From Oxyruncus cristatus (taxonomy: Eukaryota; Chordata; Aves; Passeriformes; Cotingidae), in the NCBI GenBank assembly GCA_013399855.1, contig VXAY01002479.1, positions 841,103 through 905,102 of the forward strand: a stretch of DNA of 64,000 nt, given 5' to 3'. The translations under genes and the position numbers were made by a program. This document shows, one piece after another, positions 27,801-42,800 of the stretch. Position 1 is the first letter of the stretch. Every line of letters begins with the position of its first letter. The notes beneath the pieces are model-generated. The model searched no databases and was not told where the DNA came from. It was given only the letters and a program-made list of their open reading frames with translations.

Positions 27801-30800
27801 TGGTATAAATCTGCAAGAGTTACTTGTTATTAAAAAGAAGGTGCAAATGTGGTAACAACATTGTGTGAACAATCTGTTCTGCACCTTTGTGGCTTTGCCT
27901 ATATACCTTAGCATAAACAGAATGCCAGGGTGTGACCTAAGATGGCTACTGCCTTTCAGGTCAGGACAAAGGTGGATTTCAGCCAAGAAGAAGGCTGGAC
28001 ATCAGACCAGATAACAAACTTCTTACTCTGCCCACAAACCTGTTGTATCCAATTAGAAATGCATTAGTAATGCATGTTTATAGTTTGATCTATGACCTGC
28101 ACCAATCAAATTGTATTGATTATGCACCGGGGTGTGAAGACTGTATAAAAGGGACAGTCGTTGTTCAATAAAGCGGACATTTTGCCGATCATATTGGTTG
28201 TACGCATCTGTCCCGAGCCCCTCCACCCAAAATGCAAATACTTTACTGTTGCTTCAATCATATACTAATGACAAAAAAAAAAAAAAGCCATTCATGGCAG
28301 AATGTTTTACTATGTGTCTTCACATAATAAAATCCCACTTTAGAATCATATTCAGGCTGAGATTACTGTGTGGAACAGTTAGGCAGGTGCTTGGAAAAGT
28401 GAGCTTTTCCTGTTCAGACCATCAACAGAACACCAGCCTCAACATATACTCCCTGTAATCTACCACGCACATGCACAGCCACCCTTCTTTCCCTTCATCC
28501 CGAGGAAAGCCCTGAGCACGTTACCTCTGCCGTGGGTTTGCAGGGATACAGGACTACGTCTTGCAGGCAAAGCCCCGCTTCAGGAACCTGTTGGAAGGCT
28601 TTCAACACTCGTAGTTCTGAACATTCTTCTCACTAGTGTTTTTACCACTTATTGGAGTGGTATTAACAGAAAACTAACTTTGCACATGCTAGAAGACTGA
28701 AGAGGGATCCTTTAGGTAACAACAGAGAAAGCTGAAGAAAATTAGGCTGAATGGCTAGTCTCTTAAGTGGTTGGGTAAATTGCAAATAAAGACAATTATA
28801 ACAGAAAGCATCAATCTTCAGAAATTAATTTAAGCTACTAGAAGATAATAAATGCCTGGGGAGGGAAGAAAACATGTCTTTAGTAAGCTTTTCAAGTAAT
28901 TTGTATGGATTAGTAGTTTCTCATATTTTTCCCTTTTTTTTTTTATGCTATGCACAGCAGTTGAGAGTCTCAAGTAAAGAGACACTTCTACCATCAAAGA
29001 CAAGTGAAAAAAAAAAAAAGCAAGGAAATCACAAACAGTGCAGGCAGAATAAATTTTAAAAAGGCTAAACAACCAAACCACCCTTTAGAAGACATCTTTT
29101 CAAAGAGTGACAATGTCAAACACAGATTAAATAAAAAATCCAATTAATAGAGGATGAATGGTATCGTTTAGGTCAACGTTCAAGACCCTGTTGCATGGAG
29201 GCCAAAAAGTTCCAGTCTCCAAGATCTACAGAGATCAACATTCTAGTACCTGTTGACTCATCCAGTCGTACATCTGCATAATCTTTGCTTTTCTCATTTC
29301 AAAATCAGAGCCCTCCTAAAAAATTGTAAGACTAAAATAATTATATTATGAACTTAGCTATATAATAAGGTTATAGAAATCTCCAAGTATTACCTGTTTG
29401 GGGCAGTTTTTACATGAGGATTATGTCACAGATCACTTCCAGGCTCCAAATCTTTGCAAGTGCTGTTGATTCCAGCTTAATATGGCAATATTTAACAAGG
29501 ATAGTCTGCATTCTCTACAGTGGTGCTGCAAACAGGGATTTCTGCACGGGAAGTATGTTGCAAACGGAAAAAAAAAAAAAAAAAAAATCCATCTAACAGT
29601 CAGACAAATGGGCCCCAAAAAGATCCAGAGAGGGAAGTAATCCTGTTTAATTAAAGCAGAGAGGTAGAGTCAGCCTAGCCCTCTCATCTCAGGAAATAGA
29701 TGGACATTCCTGCTAATATTTCAATAAATTGATCATGAAGTGTTACTTTTTCAAATCAGAGAGTTGATGAGAATAAATGCAGCTGTTTCCAGGTAGCCCT
29801 CTATTCAAAAATTGTCAAGACTCAAAATTTTATATTCTCAGTGGATGCCCAGCTGCTGTACTTACTACACGCTTATCAGGAATAGCTTATTCCCTGTCTT
29901 ATGCATCCAGCAGAAGGAGTCAACTTTCACAAAGAGACAAACACCACAATATCCCGGTCTTCTTTCTATTGCTTGGGTATTTACCCCCCTTTAAAAGTGA
30001 GAGAAAGATATCAGGATCATAGACATCTTAGGACTCAGAACAACACTGCTGGTGAACCAAACACACACAAGGCATCATCATCCAGAAAGCTTCCTGTTAC
30101 ACACTGCCCTAAACAACACACAACTCAATCTCACAAAAGAAAAAAAAAAAAAAAAAAGCCATGAAATTCCATTAATCCACTAATCCTAGCATCACAGTTA
30201 ATAAGCATGTAAAATATCTCAACAGCAAATTTCAAAAACCCTCCAACACTGATTTATTTCCTTCATAGAAGTGTGGCTGGAGGGTTTCTTCTGTAGTAAG
30301 TTGCATCTCTTTGCTTTTGACAAGACAAAGATAAACCAACAGAAATGCACAAAAGAAATGATAAGCTAGTTTATATTTCAGATGTACAGTGACAAACTTC
30401 CATTTTCTTTGGATTACACGGCATACTGGTCAGTTGGAGTTTTTTTAAGTGATTTGCGAGGTAAAACAAAAGAACCTCCCTGGAAAAACTTTGCTGTAAT
30501 TCACCATAGAAAATGAGGCATGGGTGGATTATGCAGGTTTGGTTTTGTTTCATTCATATATTTTCAAGAGAGTGATGTTCCTGAAAATCAGGTACCTGTG
30601 AACAGTACTGTTGGATACATACACAACTTAATACCTTCCCCTGTATAAACATTACTGGTGTTCAGGGAGGTAAAAGTCATATAATTCATTACAAATCTCC
30701 TCTCCACCCCAGAGTTCCAGTAAAGATACTTATTTTGACACCGTATCAACCAGAGATCCTAAATTAGATGTACCAGGTGCATTAAGTATTTAACAATAAA

Positions 30801-33800
30801 GGCCATTACTGGAGCATATAAGAGCAGCAAGGCTTTTTCTATTGGGCAAATTGCATAATGACTCTAAATAGCAAAAGCAACTAATTAGCACATTTTAAGC
30901 CAGGATGTCTGATCCTTAAGTCTTAGATATTTCCATTTAAATTTTTCATCAGTGACCACTACATTTCTACTACAGGGGAAAAAAAGAACAGAGAAGATGG
31001 AAGACTATTATGTCCATGCATTATGTACTAGTACCAATTTGAGTATCCATATGGACATAACAGAAAAGCCAAAGCAGCTGCACATACGCATTAGCACTCC
31101 AGCTGTAATCTGAGATGATTAGTCATTGATTAAATTGTTACCTTTAATAACTAGACAAGCGCAGAAATAATGTATCTTCACCAACTGCTTTGCAGAATAC
31201 ATTCCATGGGATCATAAACTTGTTATGAGATATTATTTCTTTGTTATTGCCTGTTTGAACATGCTCTCGCAGTGACAGCCAGTATTCATGGAAACTATGA
31301 ACTATTTCATGGTGTCGTTTACGTAATTAATAATTAAGATAATTGATAGAAAGTAAATAGGGAAGCAATATAGAACATGAGCATTTCTAGCACTACTCAG
31401 CAGAATTTATTTTCTGTTCTAAACAGTTGAACTTTATGAAGCAATGGAGATCAATCTAGTGCTATTACCCGTAGAGCCAACATGAAAATACAAGTCAAAA
31501 TCAAAATACTGCCCAAATTCCAAGTGAGGCTAAGATAAACAAGAACTCTAAACAAGCCTAAGATTACTTAAAATCTAATTACAACTCAAAAGACAAATTG
31601 AGATAATGTGATTATAATCTGTAACTTGGTCAGTACTACCTCTTGCTATAATTTTCAGGAATGTATACATGACAAGGCAGTCAGAGACAAAACCAAAACA
31701 TCTGAGCTGTAATATATAACCCTAGTAATTCTAGAGCAACCAGTTCATGTACAATTTTTTAGAAAATAATAATGTTCTCAGCTGAAGAACTTTTTTAGAT
31801 CATGTGTTTGTAGGAGAGCATATATATATGTCCTAAATATATAGTCCTATATACACATATATATTACAAACTTGTCAAAAAAATGGCAAAAAACATCAGG
31901 AAGCATGAGGCAATAGAAATTAAAAATAACACAAACTAAAAAAAGAAAGATTTGATGGTTTTCACTCAGGATGATGATGTAAAGTATTACCTTGCAAAAG
32001 CAAGATAGCTCAAAGAATGAAGTGTGTAGAATTGTATAATATCACATTTTTAGTAGTAATTCAAAGAACTTATTGTCCTGACAGAACAGAGACAAGAATC
32101 TCTACACAAGAGCCCTGGGAAACAAAAGAACCAATACATTACCTTGTAAGTTAAGCAATAGGCACTTTATTAAATATATAAAATTGTAGCATTTGTCATA
32201 TTCTAGCAAATATTATACTGAAATTTAATGCAAAAAAGGGAAAGAATTACTCAGAATTAATAGAACCTATTAGTTTAGCTTGTCATTATTCTATATTCAT
32301 AATTTAAACTAAAAATATGGATGTGAGGGGAAAGCAGAATAAAACGCATCATAAATTTCTTAACTTCACACACTATCTTTGATAAAGCAACCATAAAGAA
32401 AATTACCATTATAAGAAGGCTCAATAATAACCTGTGTGATTAGTTAAAGCTGGAGACCAAGTTAATATGAGAATCGTAATGGAAAAATAGAAAAAAAGTC
32501 AGATAGAAATTGGACCAAGAGGTTGTCTATCAGAAAAAAAAAATCTAACTCAATATGGGAAATACAACTGGATAGTAGATGTAGTCAAAACTCGGCCTTA
32601 AAAATATACTTAATGATGGCACAAATGTGCAAGTGCAATTTATAGATGGCATGAAGTTGTTCACACTGTTAGAGATTAATATATCCCACATAAAGAACTA
32701 GGTGACATGAATGCTGGACCAACAAAACAAGGATTAAATTTAGTAATTTAGTCTGTGAAGTAATGCACTTAGAAGTCGGGGAATAATTTTAACTAGTCCA
32801 CTGGAGAAGGATAATAATTAAAACAGCACCAGAAATGGCCACATGCCACCAATGGAACATTTCCAGAAAGAGAGAGAAGTGATCCTACAGTGTGGGATTT
32901 CCAGAGATCAGGCAGGGATCCAGATGTGGGATTTCCAGAAGCAGGGAGGCAGAAACAGTATCACAGCACAGGAGATGAGGCAAAGCCACATCCAGGAAAC
33001 AGAATAGGAAAGATTAAACTGGAACACGAACAGAGAACGCTACTTGAATGACCAGAAGGAATAAGAGCCTAGTAAGAAGGCACTTGCTTGTCCTTGCATA
33101 ATGAAGTCAAAGGTAAAAATATGACACTTTCTGTATGTAAAAAGAGGACAAAAGGAAAAGCAAATGGAGGGAAAACAGCTTCTCTGGCTAAGTGACCATG
33201 CACATAAAAAGAGAGATTGCATGAACAAATTTAGAGTAACAGTGTAAATTCAGACAGTCAGAAATGTAAAATTCAAGAAGCTTTGAACATGTTTATGGCA
33301 CTATTTAGTTACAAAATATTGCCTTTTCACTCCATAGAGTTTGGGATTACGAGTTTAATAAATATTCTTTTATTTAAAATCTTGTATACAAAGGCATGCT
33401 TCTGAGAAATACAAGCTCAAGTTTCAAATAGAGGTGATTGCAAGGGTTGGGGTTTTGTCCTTTTCTTTTTTTTTTTTTTTAAACACATAATACCCCCTCC
33501 CTATAAGAACGTCCCCTGAGTATAATAATGGGGAACCATGTGTTTGCCACGTATAGGTAGCCAAGAACTTAATTTAACTCAATACTTAAAAAAACCAAAA
33601 GCATTATACTATGTTTTCACACAGTATTTAGGTCCATGCAAACAATTTAATTCTTTGCCCCAAAAATAGTGTACATGGACTAGTAATTCTTCAAGGGTTG
33701 GGGAACAGAGAAGAAAAAAATAAGAGAGAGATGAACCCCTTGCAGAGATGTCACCAGCCAGTAATTTTAATCACTCTGGCTGGTAACATCAGAAAAAAAA

Positions 33801-36800
33801 AATGGACGAAAATGAATTTGAGAGTAGCTTGCAAACTGAAGTAGCATAAAAGCAGCATTCAAGCTTAAACTGCAACTCAAAATGCTTAGCCTTGCTGTCC
33901 AGTCCTGCAGACAGCGATTCCTCACAGCTACCTTATTTTTTTTCCACATTGCAGCTGTGAACTCTCCAGCAGCTTGTGCCTCCGGGCATCCATAAAAGGG
34001 TGCAATTGGTCGGATGAAGTCGGGTGTCACGTCTGCGCAGGCACACGGATCTCCCAACCTAACTCGCCAGAGGTCTTGATAGGCAGTGTGGGCACACAGC
34101 TCACAGAAACGCTGGGGCAGTGATTGGGTATTACAACCCGAGCACATAAGGAGATGATGAAACTCCTCTTCATTCCCACTGTCACTCAGCAGCACAATGA
34201 TTAGGGTTACTGAACCCAGGTAAGAGAGAAGGTTTCCAGTACTCGCGTCACTGCTTCAAGTCAAAGGACCAACAGCACGGACTCTGTACTTTCCTGTACA
34301 CACTAGATAGTTCTATTTTCAAGTATATTTTTATATCCATACATGGATATAGAGGTAGGTACATACACTCACACATATACACAGATCTATCTGGTTTAGA
34401 AATATTTTGCTTTTACATGCAAGGCTTCACCTTTCAACTCATACAAATCCCTGCTGCTTTACAGGCATGCCTTTTTAATTAATCCCAGCTTCCCTGCCTT
34501 ATTAATTAATCCCAATTGGCCAGAATGGTGAGAAGGCAGGCAAGTTGGTAGGAAAAAAAAAAAAAAAAAATCAAAGTGCTTGAAAGGGGAAAAAAAAAAA
34601 ATACAAAAAAAATACAATGCTTCAGGAACATCATCAAGACATTTCATGTTAAAATAAAAATTCAGAAGTTGAGGTAAAAGAACACAGCAATTTTAAAAGG
34701 TCACATTTAAATAACAGAAAATTACAAAAATCTACAAGTGACTACTATAAATTAATGTACCACAAGAGCCAATAATTTTCATTTATCCAACAACAAATAG
34801 AACAGTAATTGTTGTTTGCAGTTCCTAATACAAGGCCAAATAATGTCCTAGGAAGGCTGAACCATAATAGAAACAATAAAAGACATTTCAGCATTTATGT
34901 TCATTCAAATTTCACAGGTCTAGTAGCTAATTTTCACTCTGTGTTGGTTTGTTTTTAGGGTTTTTTTTGTAAATTAGAAATCCCTGCTCCCTTGTCCACA
35001 AGGCTCGAAGTTACCTCTTCACCCCATTATTCAAGACTGTAACTTCGTAGCAGTTTCAGACAACTGCAGTGTTCATCTAGAGAAGAAATTTTTAAAAAAA
35101 GAAACTAACAGAACTTTGTTGATAACTGGAGCATTATTGGAACTGGAAACATACTTTACAGATCCTGTTTATTTTCTCCTTTTAATAATTTAAGTAATTA
35201 GTTTTATCTTAAACCTAAAATAATAGTTCAGTCATTGCTTAAACATATAATTTTGCTCAGATGGCTGTGGTGGTGAAAGCCCGTTGTCAGTGAGCTGGTG
35301 TTTCATCCTTGTAAACTTGTATCCAGAGTGAGCACCTTCCAGTATCACAGAACTTCTTTCATTCATTCATTCCATAAATAAATAAATAAGTTACCTCGCC
35401 AACACACACAAGACTTTTAGATTCAGGATTAGTAATCTAAAGATTACTGTCAGTCTCCTAAATTGTGAGGAACTCAAATTAAAACAGAACTCAGGTGAGG
35501 CCGCATGGTTTCTTTTCCTCCCACCAAGTGGATTATAGAAATATAAGTCATAGACAAAGCAAAGCATTTTATTTCTGCCCTTACACACACACTGGAGACG
35601 TCTCAAAACACAAAACTGCAGCAATTGGAACAAGAAATGCACTCAAAGATCAGTAAAGTTTTAGCTGTGCTATGAAGGGTGCTAGCAAGTCTTCTGTAGT
35701 TTATACAATTTTTTCCTTATATATAAATTGTCATTTACCATTATTATTTAAGTGAAAGGAAAAATAAAATAACTTTCTTTCTGCTTTTCATAAGAACTGA
35801 GTTGCTTCTATGGCTTAGCAACAAAACTTTGTCTTCTTTTATCTTTTAATTTCTAATGTTATTGATGTGTCCTCCCCTTCTTCAGTCCACCTCCCCTCTC
35901 CAATTAGATTATGCAATTAAATCGAATAAGCTGTTTCATCAACAAATCTGCAACACAGCAATACAAAACAAATTGATAACTTCTCAGCTGATTTATACAG
36001 TACTAAAAGATACAGGAAAAGAGAGCATATAATTTATTGTAAAGGCAGTAAGAAAACCTCTAGGGCATTTTTCATAGAAATGAAATTCTCAAACTCACTG
36101 TCACATGGCAGTTTTTAAATAGGGACTATCACTAAATACTCACTTCAGAGCTTTATAAAAAAAAAAAAATCAATTTGATTACTATTTTGCAAGGCAACTT
36201 TTTTGATCAATTGTTTTAAACTTTTTTCCCCTCAAAATTCCAGGATGATCTTACATTTATTGATTGTTGGGCACTTACTTGCTTTAAAATTTCTTTCCCT
36301 AAGATTTGATATCTCAGGAAGAAACAAAAACAGACTGTAGCATCAAATACTGAGCTTTAATTCATCCAGATAACCCCACTCCCTCAGGCTCCTCTTTGAA
36401 CAATTTGATTATAATATAATCCAGCTATTAACAATTCACAGTAGTTTGATACTTCTTTGTGCATCCAGTCAAACAAATAGGAAAAGCTATATGAAAAACT
36501 CCTTGAAAACAGGCAAGCTTCTCAGCTTTTTGAGAAATTCAGCATTTTTCCCCAGGAGTATTAGACAAGCAAATAAAGCCCTACGCGTAAATCACCTGAA
36601 GGTTACACAGACTAAAAGCTGTTCTTCTAAGAAAAATAACTGAGACCAGGGAATTAATGCAGACTCACAACTGAGTGTTGCCCACTGCAACCTGGTCTGT
36701 ACGATGCCTAAAGTATAAAACAGTTGTATATGGGAAAAATGCAAAACTATCATATGTAAAGCCCTGCCTGAGGCTTTTTTTCATAATAAAACAAACTCCA

Positions 36801-39800
36801 GCTGCTTCTGAGGCACAGATGGGAAAAGTCTATCACTCTGAAAGGCCAACTGAAGTGCTGGAAAGTCACAGGACTCTTGCAAAGATCTTCCCTCAACCTT
36901 TGAGGTGGATAGAGAAACACCCCCCTTAATGGAATTCTTCCAAACAGAATGAGACCACTTACAGTGGAGGCTCCTGCTAAAAATGGCAGTTCCAGAGTAC
37001 AGATAGCAGAGCCCAAAGTATAAATTTAGACATAAAAAAAAAAAGAAAGCTGATCGAATCTGTTGGTCTTCATAAACATCACCTTTCTACCTGTTTGAGG
37101 TTTTTTTGTTGTTTTTCCCCACAATGCAGAAAACCTTGAAATCCTTGGAAGACAATTAGTGACCACACATTTCAATCAGAAATGGTCCTCTATGTATAAC
37201 TAAAACTTCCTGGTTCGATGTTTTAACTGCTGGTACTGGTTGGTCAGATGCATTTGCCAAATTATCGGATGCAAAAGGTCTTTCTACTCATACAATCCTG
37301 CCAATTCAGTCCAGGTGACAAAAATTCTGCTTCAGATATGGCCCTGGCATCTCTAAATCAGAAGATAAAATGCACTTTGATAACATTTTTGAACACCTAC
37401 AAAAGACTGTTGCTCAATTCCCAGAACATTGAGTTATATCTAGTACCAATAACAGAAAATACGAGTTGAGAAATAAGTGTCTCCCATGACAGCAATAACT
37501 TCAGACATTCCTGACAAATACAGACACAACCACTGAGTAATGTGGACACCAAGTTTCTACTGAAAACAGAAAGAGAATTGATAAGATACTGCAGTAGTTC
37601 AATGAAGCAATGGAAACAGGCTTAAACAGATACAGAATCAAATATTCATATTTTACACTAATTGTACAAAAAAACCCCACACTTATTCAATTTCTTTTCT
37701 CTTACCCTTCAGCATATCAAAAACCAACATTCATCCTGAACATTTTTCCTTCTGTGATCTTCAGCACAAATTCAAAACCCAACTACTCCAAAATAATAGT
37801 CACATACTGTAGTCCATTTATTGTTTTATTTTTCAAGTTCCCATTTTGTTCCATAGTAAAACTCTAATTTCTGTTCTGCATCCAAAGACCCAGAGATTTC
37901 ATAATAACAACTCTTCTTTTTCTCAAGAAGCCTCTGACGAGAATAAGTTTAAAATATTTTAAGAGAGGATAGGGAATTGTCCTTGAACAAAAGCATTTCC
38001 CTTTCTTCCCATGCATAAAACATGCTTAAACAGAACATTGCCTTGGACATCTCTAATTCAAGGAAAATATTTCAAACCACAACCCTAACTAAAAGCAGAT
38101 AGTTAATAATTATTTTCCCTTCTGAGTGCCACACTAACGTAATTAAATTCATACCTAGGAGGACTGTTTGTATAATGAAGACATTCTTAGCATGAGACAA
38201 CACCTTAACAGCTTGATTCCAAAAGTACTGGGAAGATAAATACTGTCCCCAGCAGTTCATTAGGTGAAAGAGATTAATTACAACATCTTAAGACTATAGC
38301 AATTGAGAGTCTGCAACAGACCTTCAGTCTACTTGCAAGTGCAATATTACGAACAGCCTTATTATTCCTCGTTGTACCATAAATATTAATTTAGCAGAAA
38401 ATATATAAATTTAATGTAATTTTATTTCTTTATAAATTAATTTTAAATGTTTTATTAATGATTGAGTTATTTATAAAATATTTACTTTTTTTTTTTATCC
38501 TACAACTATCTCTAGATCTATGATGGTGTGTGCCCTCCTAAGTTAACCTGCCTCCAAAACCAAGAGATGTTTCCCATCCTGAGTCAATTACAAGCCCCAA
38601 ATCTTATTTTGTGGATGTGCTAAAATTTCACCTGTTTCTATAACACTCCTTTCCTTGCACAGAGTGACCTCCTTAGAGAGTTTCTTTCAAGTCCTGCCTC
38701 AAGCAAATACTTCTGCAACTACGTGGAACCTCTGAACTGAGTTCATTATCCACACAGCTCCTGAAAATTACTTTCTGAAGAAGTTTATTTCCCACTCCCA
38801 AAAACTCAACATGATTAATTAGATGAGCAAATATATAGTATTTCTGATCTGCAGACATCATGCATATACACACAGGCATGCAATTTTCTCTTTGCTGCTC
38901 GAGTGAATAATTTAAGAGTCAAAAATACACATACACAAACCCCTGAAGAACTGCACAAGCAACTCTGGACTAAATACAATTCAACACTTTGGAAGGAAAA
39001 AAGCACATCCTACCAAGAAGAATGTAACATGCAAGGGATGCAGAATTCAACAAGGCTGATCAACTGTCCTTAAAAACAGAAACACACAAAATGGGGACAT
39101 TTAAACCACATCAGAAGACATATATTTGCTAAATACATGATATACTGAGGATGAGTTTGCATAACTTGTTATCTTATAGTTTGATATCAACTCAGTCAGT
39201 CTCCTAAATACCTCTGGTCTGTTAACAACAAAAACAATGAAACAAACAGAAGAGGAAAAAAGCTCTTAACAGAGATGAAAAACCCAAAAGGTGCTGCTTC
39301 TTAAAAAAAATTGTAGATTTCAAAACATAGGATGCCTGAGAAACTCCTTCACCAAATAATGGTTTTTTATTCAAAAGGATGCCTTCAAGTACAAGAGAAT
39401 AAGAGATATGATATGCTGAAGTCTAAACATGCAGTGGCATAACTTTGAGAACAACAAAGAATATTTCTTCCACTAAAGAATATGTGCAACTAAGTTCATA
39501 ATCACCAAAATTAGCATATTTTAGTTTTCTTTCTCCCAGTCTCGAAGCACAATAATTTGCCTCCATACCCTGTGAATTACATAAAGACAGTAAGGAAACC
39601 TGTACGTGGCAAAGTTACAACATAAACTAGAATATTGCACAATGCCCTCCTTGATCATTACAGAAAAAAATTAGACTAAATCTCAATTCCTGTATTTACA
39701 AGTTAGGACTAAGATCAAGCGTGTCCTTTATCTGCTTTGGTTTTCATTAGGAGACAGAAATAAAAAAACACATTTATCAGGATGACAAAAAATAGCACCT

Positions 39801-42800
39801 GTGAAGAGCTACAGGTCAAAAAGAACTGATAAGACTCTTTAAAAAGAATGCCTCTTAGTAGACCAGAGCTTCAACCACAGGGGTTTTTTATTAATAATAG
39901 ATAGGGCTTTATAAGATCTTTATTGAGCGTGACCTCAAAACTACCAAGGCAACTCAAAGGAAAAATTCAGAGTAAGGTGTTCTCAAATTCCATTTCAGGG
40001 TAACATTGCAAGCATTCATCATTCCAAGAGAAGCTAACAGACACTGTCTCTGCTTTCCAGTCCCATCTGTACTTAGAAATGCAGTCAATCTAAGTTAGAA
40101 AACCCAAGTCTAACTTTAAAGGAATATTTGGCTGTCTGTCACTTCAGAGTTCTATGTTAGAGAACAGACTTCTGAACACATACAAACCCCAAATGCTGCA
40201 AATACACTTCAAGAATGTATATAAAATTGAAAATAAAATAATCCAGCAATGTTCCTGTTAATGAACACCTTTTGTGAACTCAATATACTATGCTGTGGTC
40301 TGTTCGTTCCTTGTCCCCATCACCACTCCCACCCTCCCTAAAAAAGAAAAACAAACAAACAAACAACCCCCCCAAAAAAAAACCAAAAAAACCCACAAAC
40401 AAACAACCCCCCCAAACAAACAAAAAACACAAACAAACAAACCCCAAAAAACCCAAACAAACAAACAAAAAAACCAAAAAAACCATGGACAACAGATTAA
40501 CTACAATCTCAGTCCAGCTTTCATGTGCTGGGTCCACCCTTCAAGATCAATTCTCTAAGTATTCATCAACCTCTAACCTATATTGCTATTTATACCTGCA
40601 TTAGCAGAGGTCTCCCACATACTCACTGAATGACATGCAGTACATGTTTGGAACCGCCAGTGTAAAATATTGCAAAACTCCCCAGCTACGTATCCATACC
40701 TGAATAATAAATACATTAACTTCATATTTTCTCCTGCATCCAATTATGTTACACAGTAAAGGTACCTGAGAAAACAAAGAACTTCAAACTATACTGTATA
40801 TTTGCAGAAAAAGAACATACAAATTGAAGACAATTCAGTCTTTCCAAAAAGTGGACTGAGATAGGATTACAGAAAATTGTATTTACTCCCAAGCTTCCAT
40901 TTCAATTCAGTCACTTATTTGTTATGTCATCTTAGACAACCACACAACTTCAGGTTTCCTATATGTAAAACAGTTCAAAAAATAAATGTGTGCTTCTCAA
41001 GGCCATTGTGACACCTGGCTACCTGGTACTTAAATAAGATATCCAGATACAGAGTATTACACAGATGAGTAGAGCTAAGTACTTCTTTGAATACAGACTG
41101 AGGGTATTTCGCCCTGTGAAAGTTAAAATAGTACAAGCAGTTTGAAAATTAAAAGCTCTCAAAAAATGGTGCCACTTTTAGTTTAAAATAAATGCTCCTA
41201 CAAAGTGCTACACTACTACAAATACTGGGGGATGGGGAGAATGGATTTTAGTACACACACTCTGAATTTAATACTTATATCAGCATTAGGTTTGAGAAAA
41301 CACCTGCAAAAATATTTTCTAACAAAACTGTCTTAACATGATATTACAGCTGTGCACACAAGTGCAAATCTGTATGTTTTCAAAAGCAGCCATTTGTTTG
41401 TCCAGTACTTTTCATTTTTCAGGACCACCTTCCAGCTCCTGTTCAAGGTTTAGCTTTAAGTTACCCATCGGAAAAGGCTCAGGAAGCAAACAAAACAGAT
41501 CTGCTGATAACAAGGGAATTACAAAAGCAGCTTCATTAAAGGAGGTCTGTGATACCTCCTATGAAACACACCGTTCACTTCCCTCTACCCCATCGCTGCT
41601 GTGGTACTTGCATGTACCACAGACACGTTTGATTGTCAAGCATCCTCATTAACTGGGCTTGCACACACAAACACAGTCGAGAGCTATTTTGTGTTTGGTT
41701 TGGATTTTCCCTATGAGAAATTCATACTTTTACATATGCACACTCTTATTCTATAGATTAAAAAAAAAAACAAAAAAAAAAACATTAAGGGTGCAAATTA
41801 TCCTACAGTTGGATTATCAGCATTTCAGTTTTACCGATAAAGCTGGAACTATCAAAGTATTCCTTTGCATAAGTCAGAATTTCTCAGAGTTTTCTTGAGT
41901 TTTGAAAGTTGAGATGCCTTAATAAAAAAATTAGGCTTGCCATATTTTAGTTGCTTTTACCCATTACAAAAAGGAAAGTATTTTAAACCGCAGCATGACT
42001 AGCAAGATATTTTTCTGACTAGTTTATCTCTGTCCTCAGATTGTGGGTGGCAATCAATGAAGCCCATTTGTCTTCCTGTTCCACAGTGAGACACTCATGG
42101 TTTACTTGAACTAAGTTTCTGTAAAGCTCATCAGAATACTTACAGACACTAGTAACCCCAGATGTCCTCCCAGGCTTTTGACCAAAATCACTGCTGCTAA
42201 CATTTTACTGCCACAACTGGTAATGTACATAGTTAAAAACTGGTCCTTTTGGGACGCTTCTTATTGTTCTTTATCTCGTAACATACTCAACGTGATCCGT
42301 TTTTTCATTGAAGGCAAGTTATTAGCCTTCAAGATAACAGAGAGCTAGTTAAAAACCTCAAACACATGGTAACAAACGTAAGTCTGTGCATAAAAGTGCA
42401 CATTTATAATTTAAAAAAATCTACATTTAAAGACTATGAATCCAGACTCACAATTCTTTAATAATATTCATGCAATTAACCTACAAATTAGGAATTCATG
42501 ATTCTTTGATACTAGCATAGGAATTTAATGACTAATACAGAACACTCTATTCCCACAAATAGAGCAGTAACTCTTCAAAATATCCATTAAATACTACAAC
42601 ATATCACAATATTTTGTTTGTAAGATTTAATACAAGTTTGGGGGTTAGGTCTATAAGGGTCTTTCTTCTGAAAAAAAAAAAAAAATCTTATTAGGCACAG
42701 CCAATGCACGATTTTTTCCAAGAAGTCTCTTGAATAAGAGAATATTTTTCTGCAGTAATACAGACTGCAAGCTTTTGGTTCATCAGACCTAATGAGGAGG

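Noticed and set aside
40274..40604. Frames of 85-104 codons across the A/C tract
   Set aside because: Simple repeat translated in frames lacking stops; composition is only Lys, Thr, Asn, Gln and Pro (or hydrophobic on the other strand).
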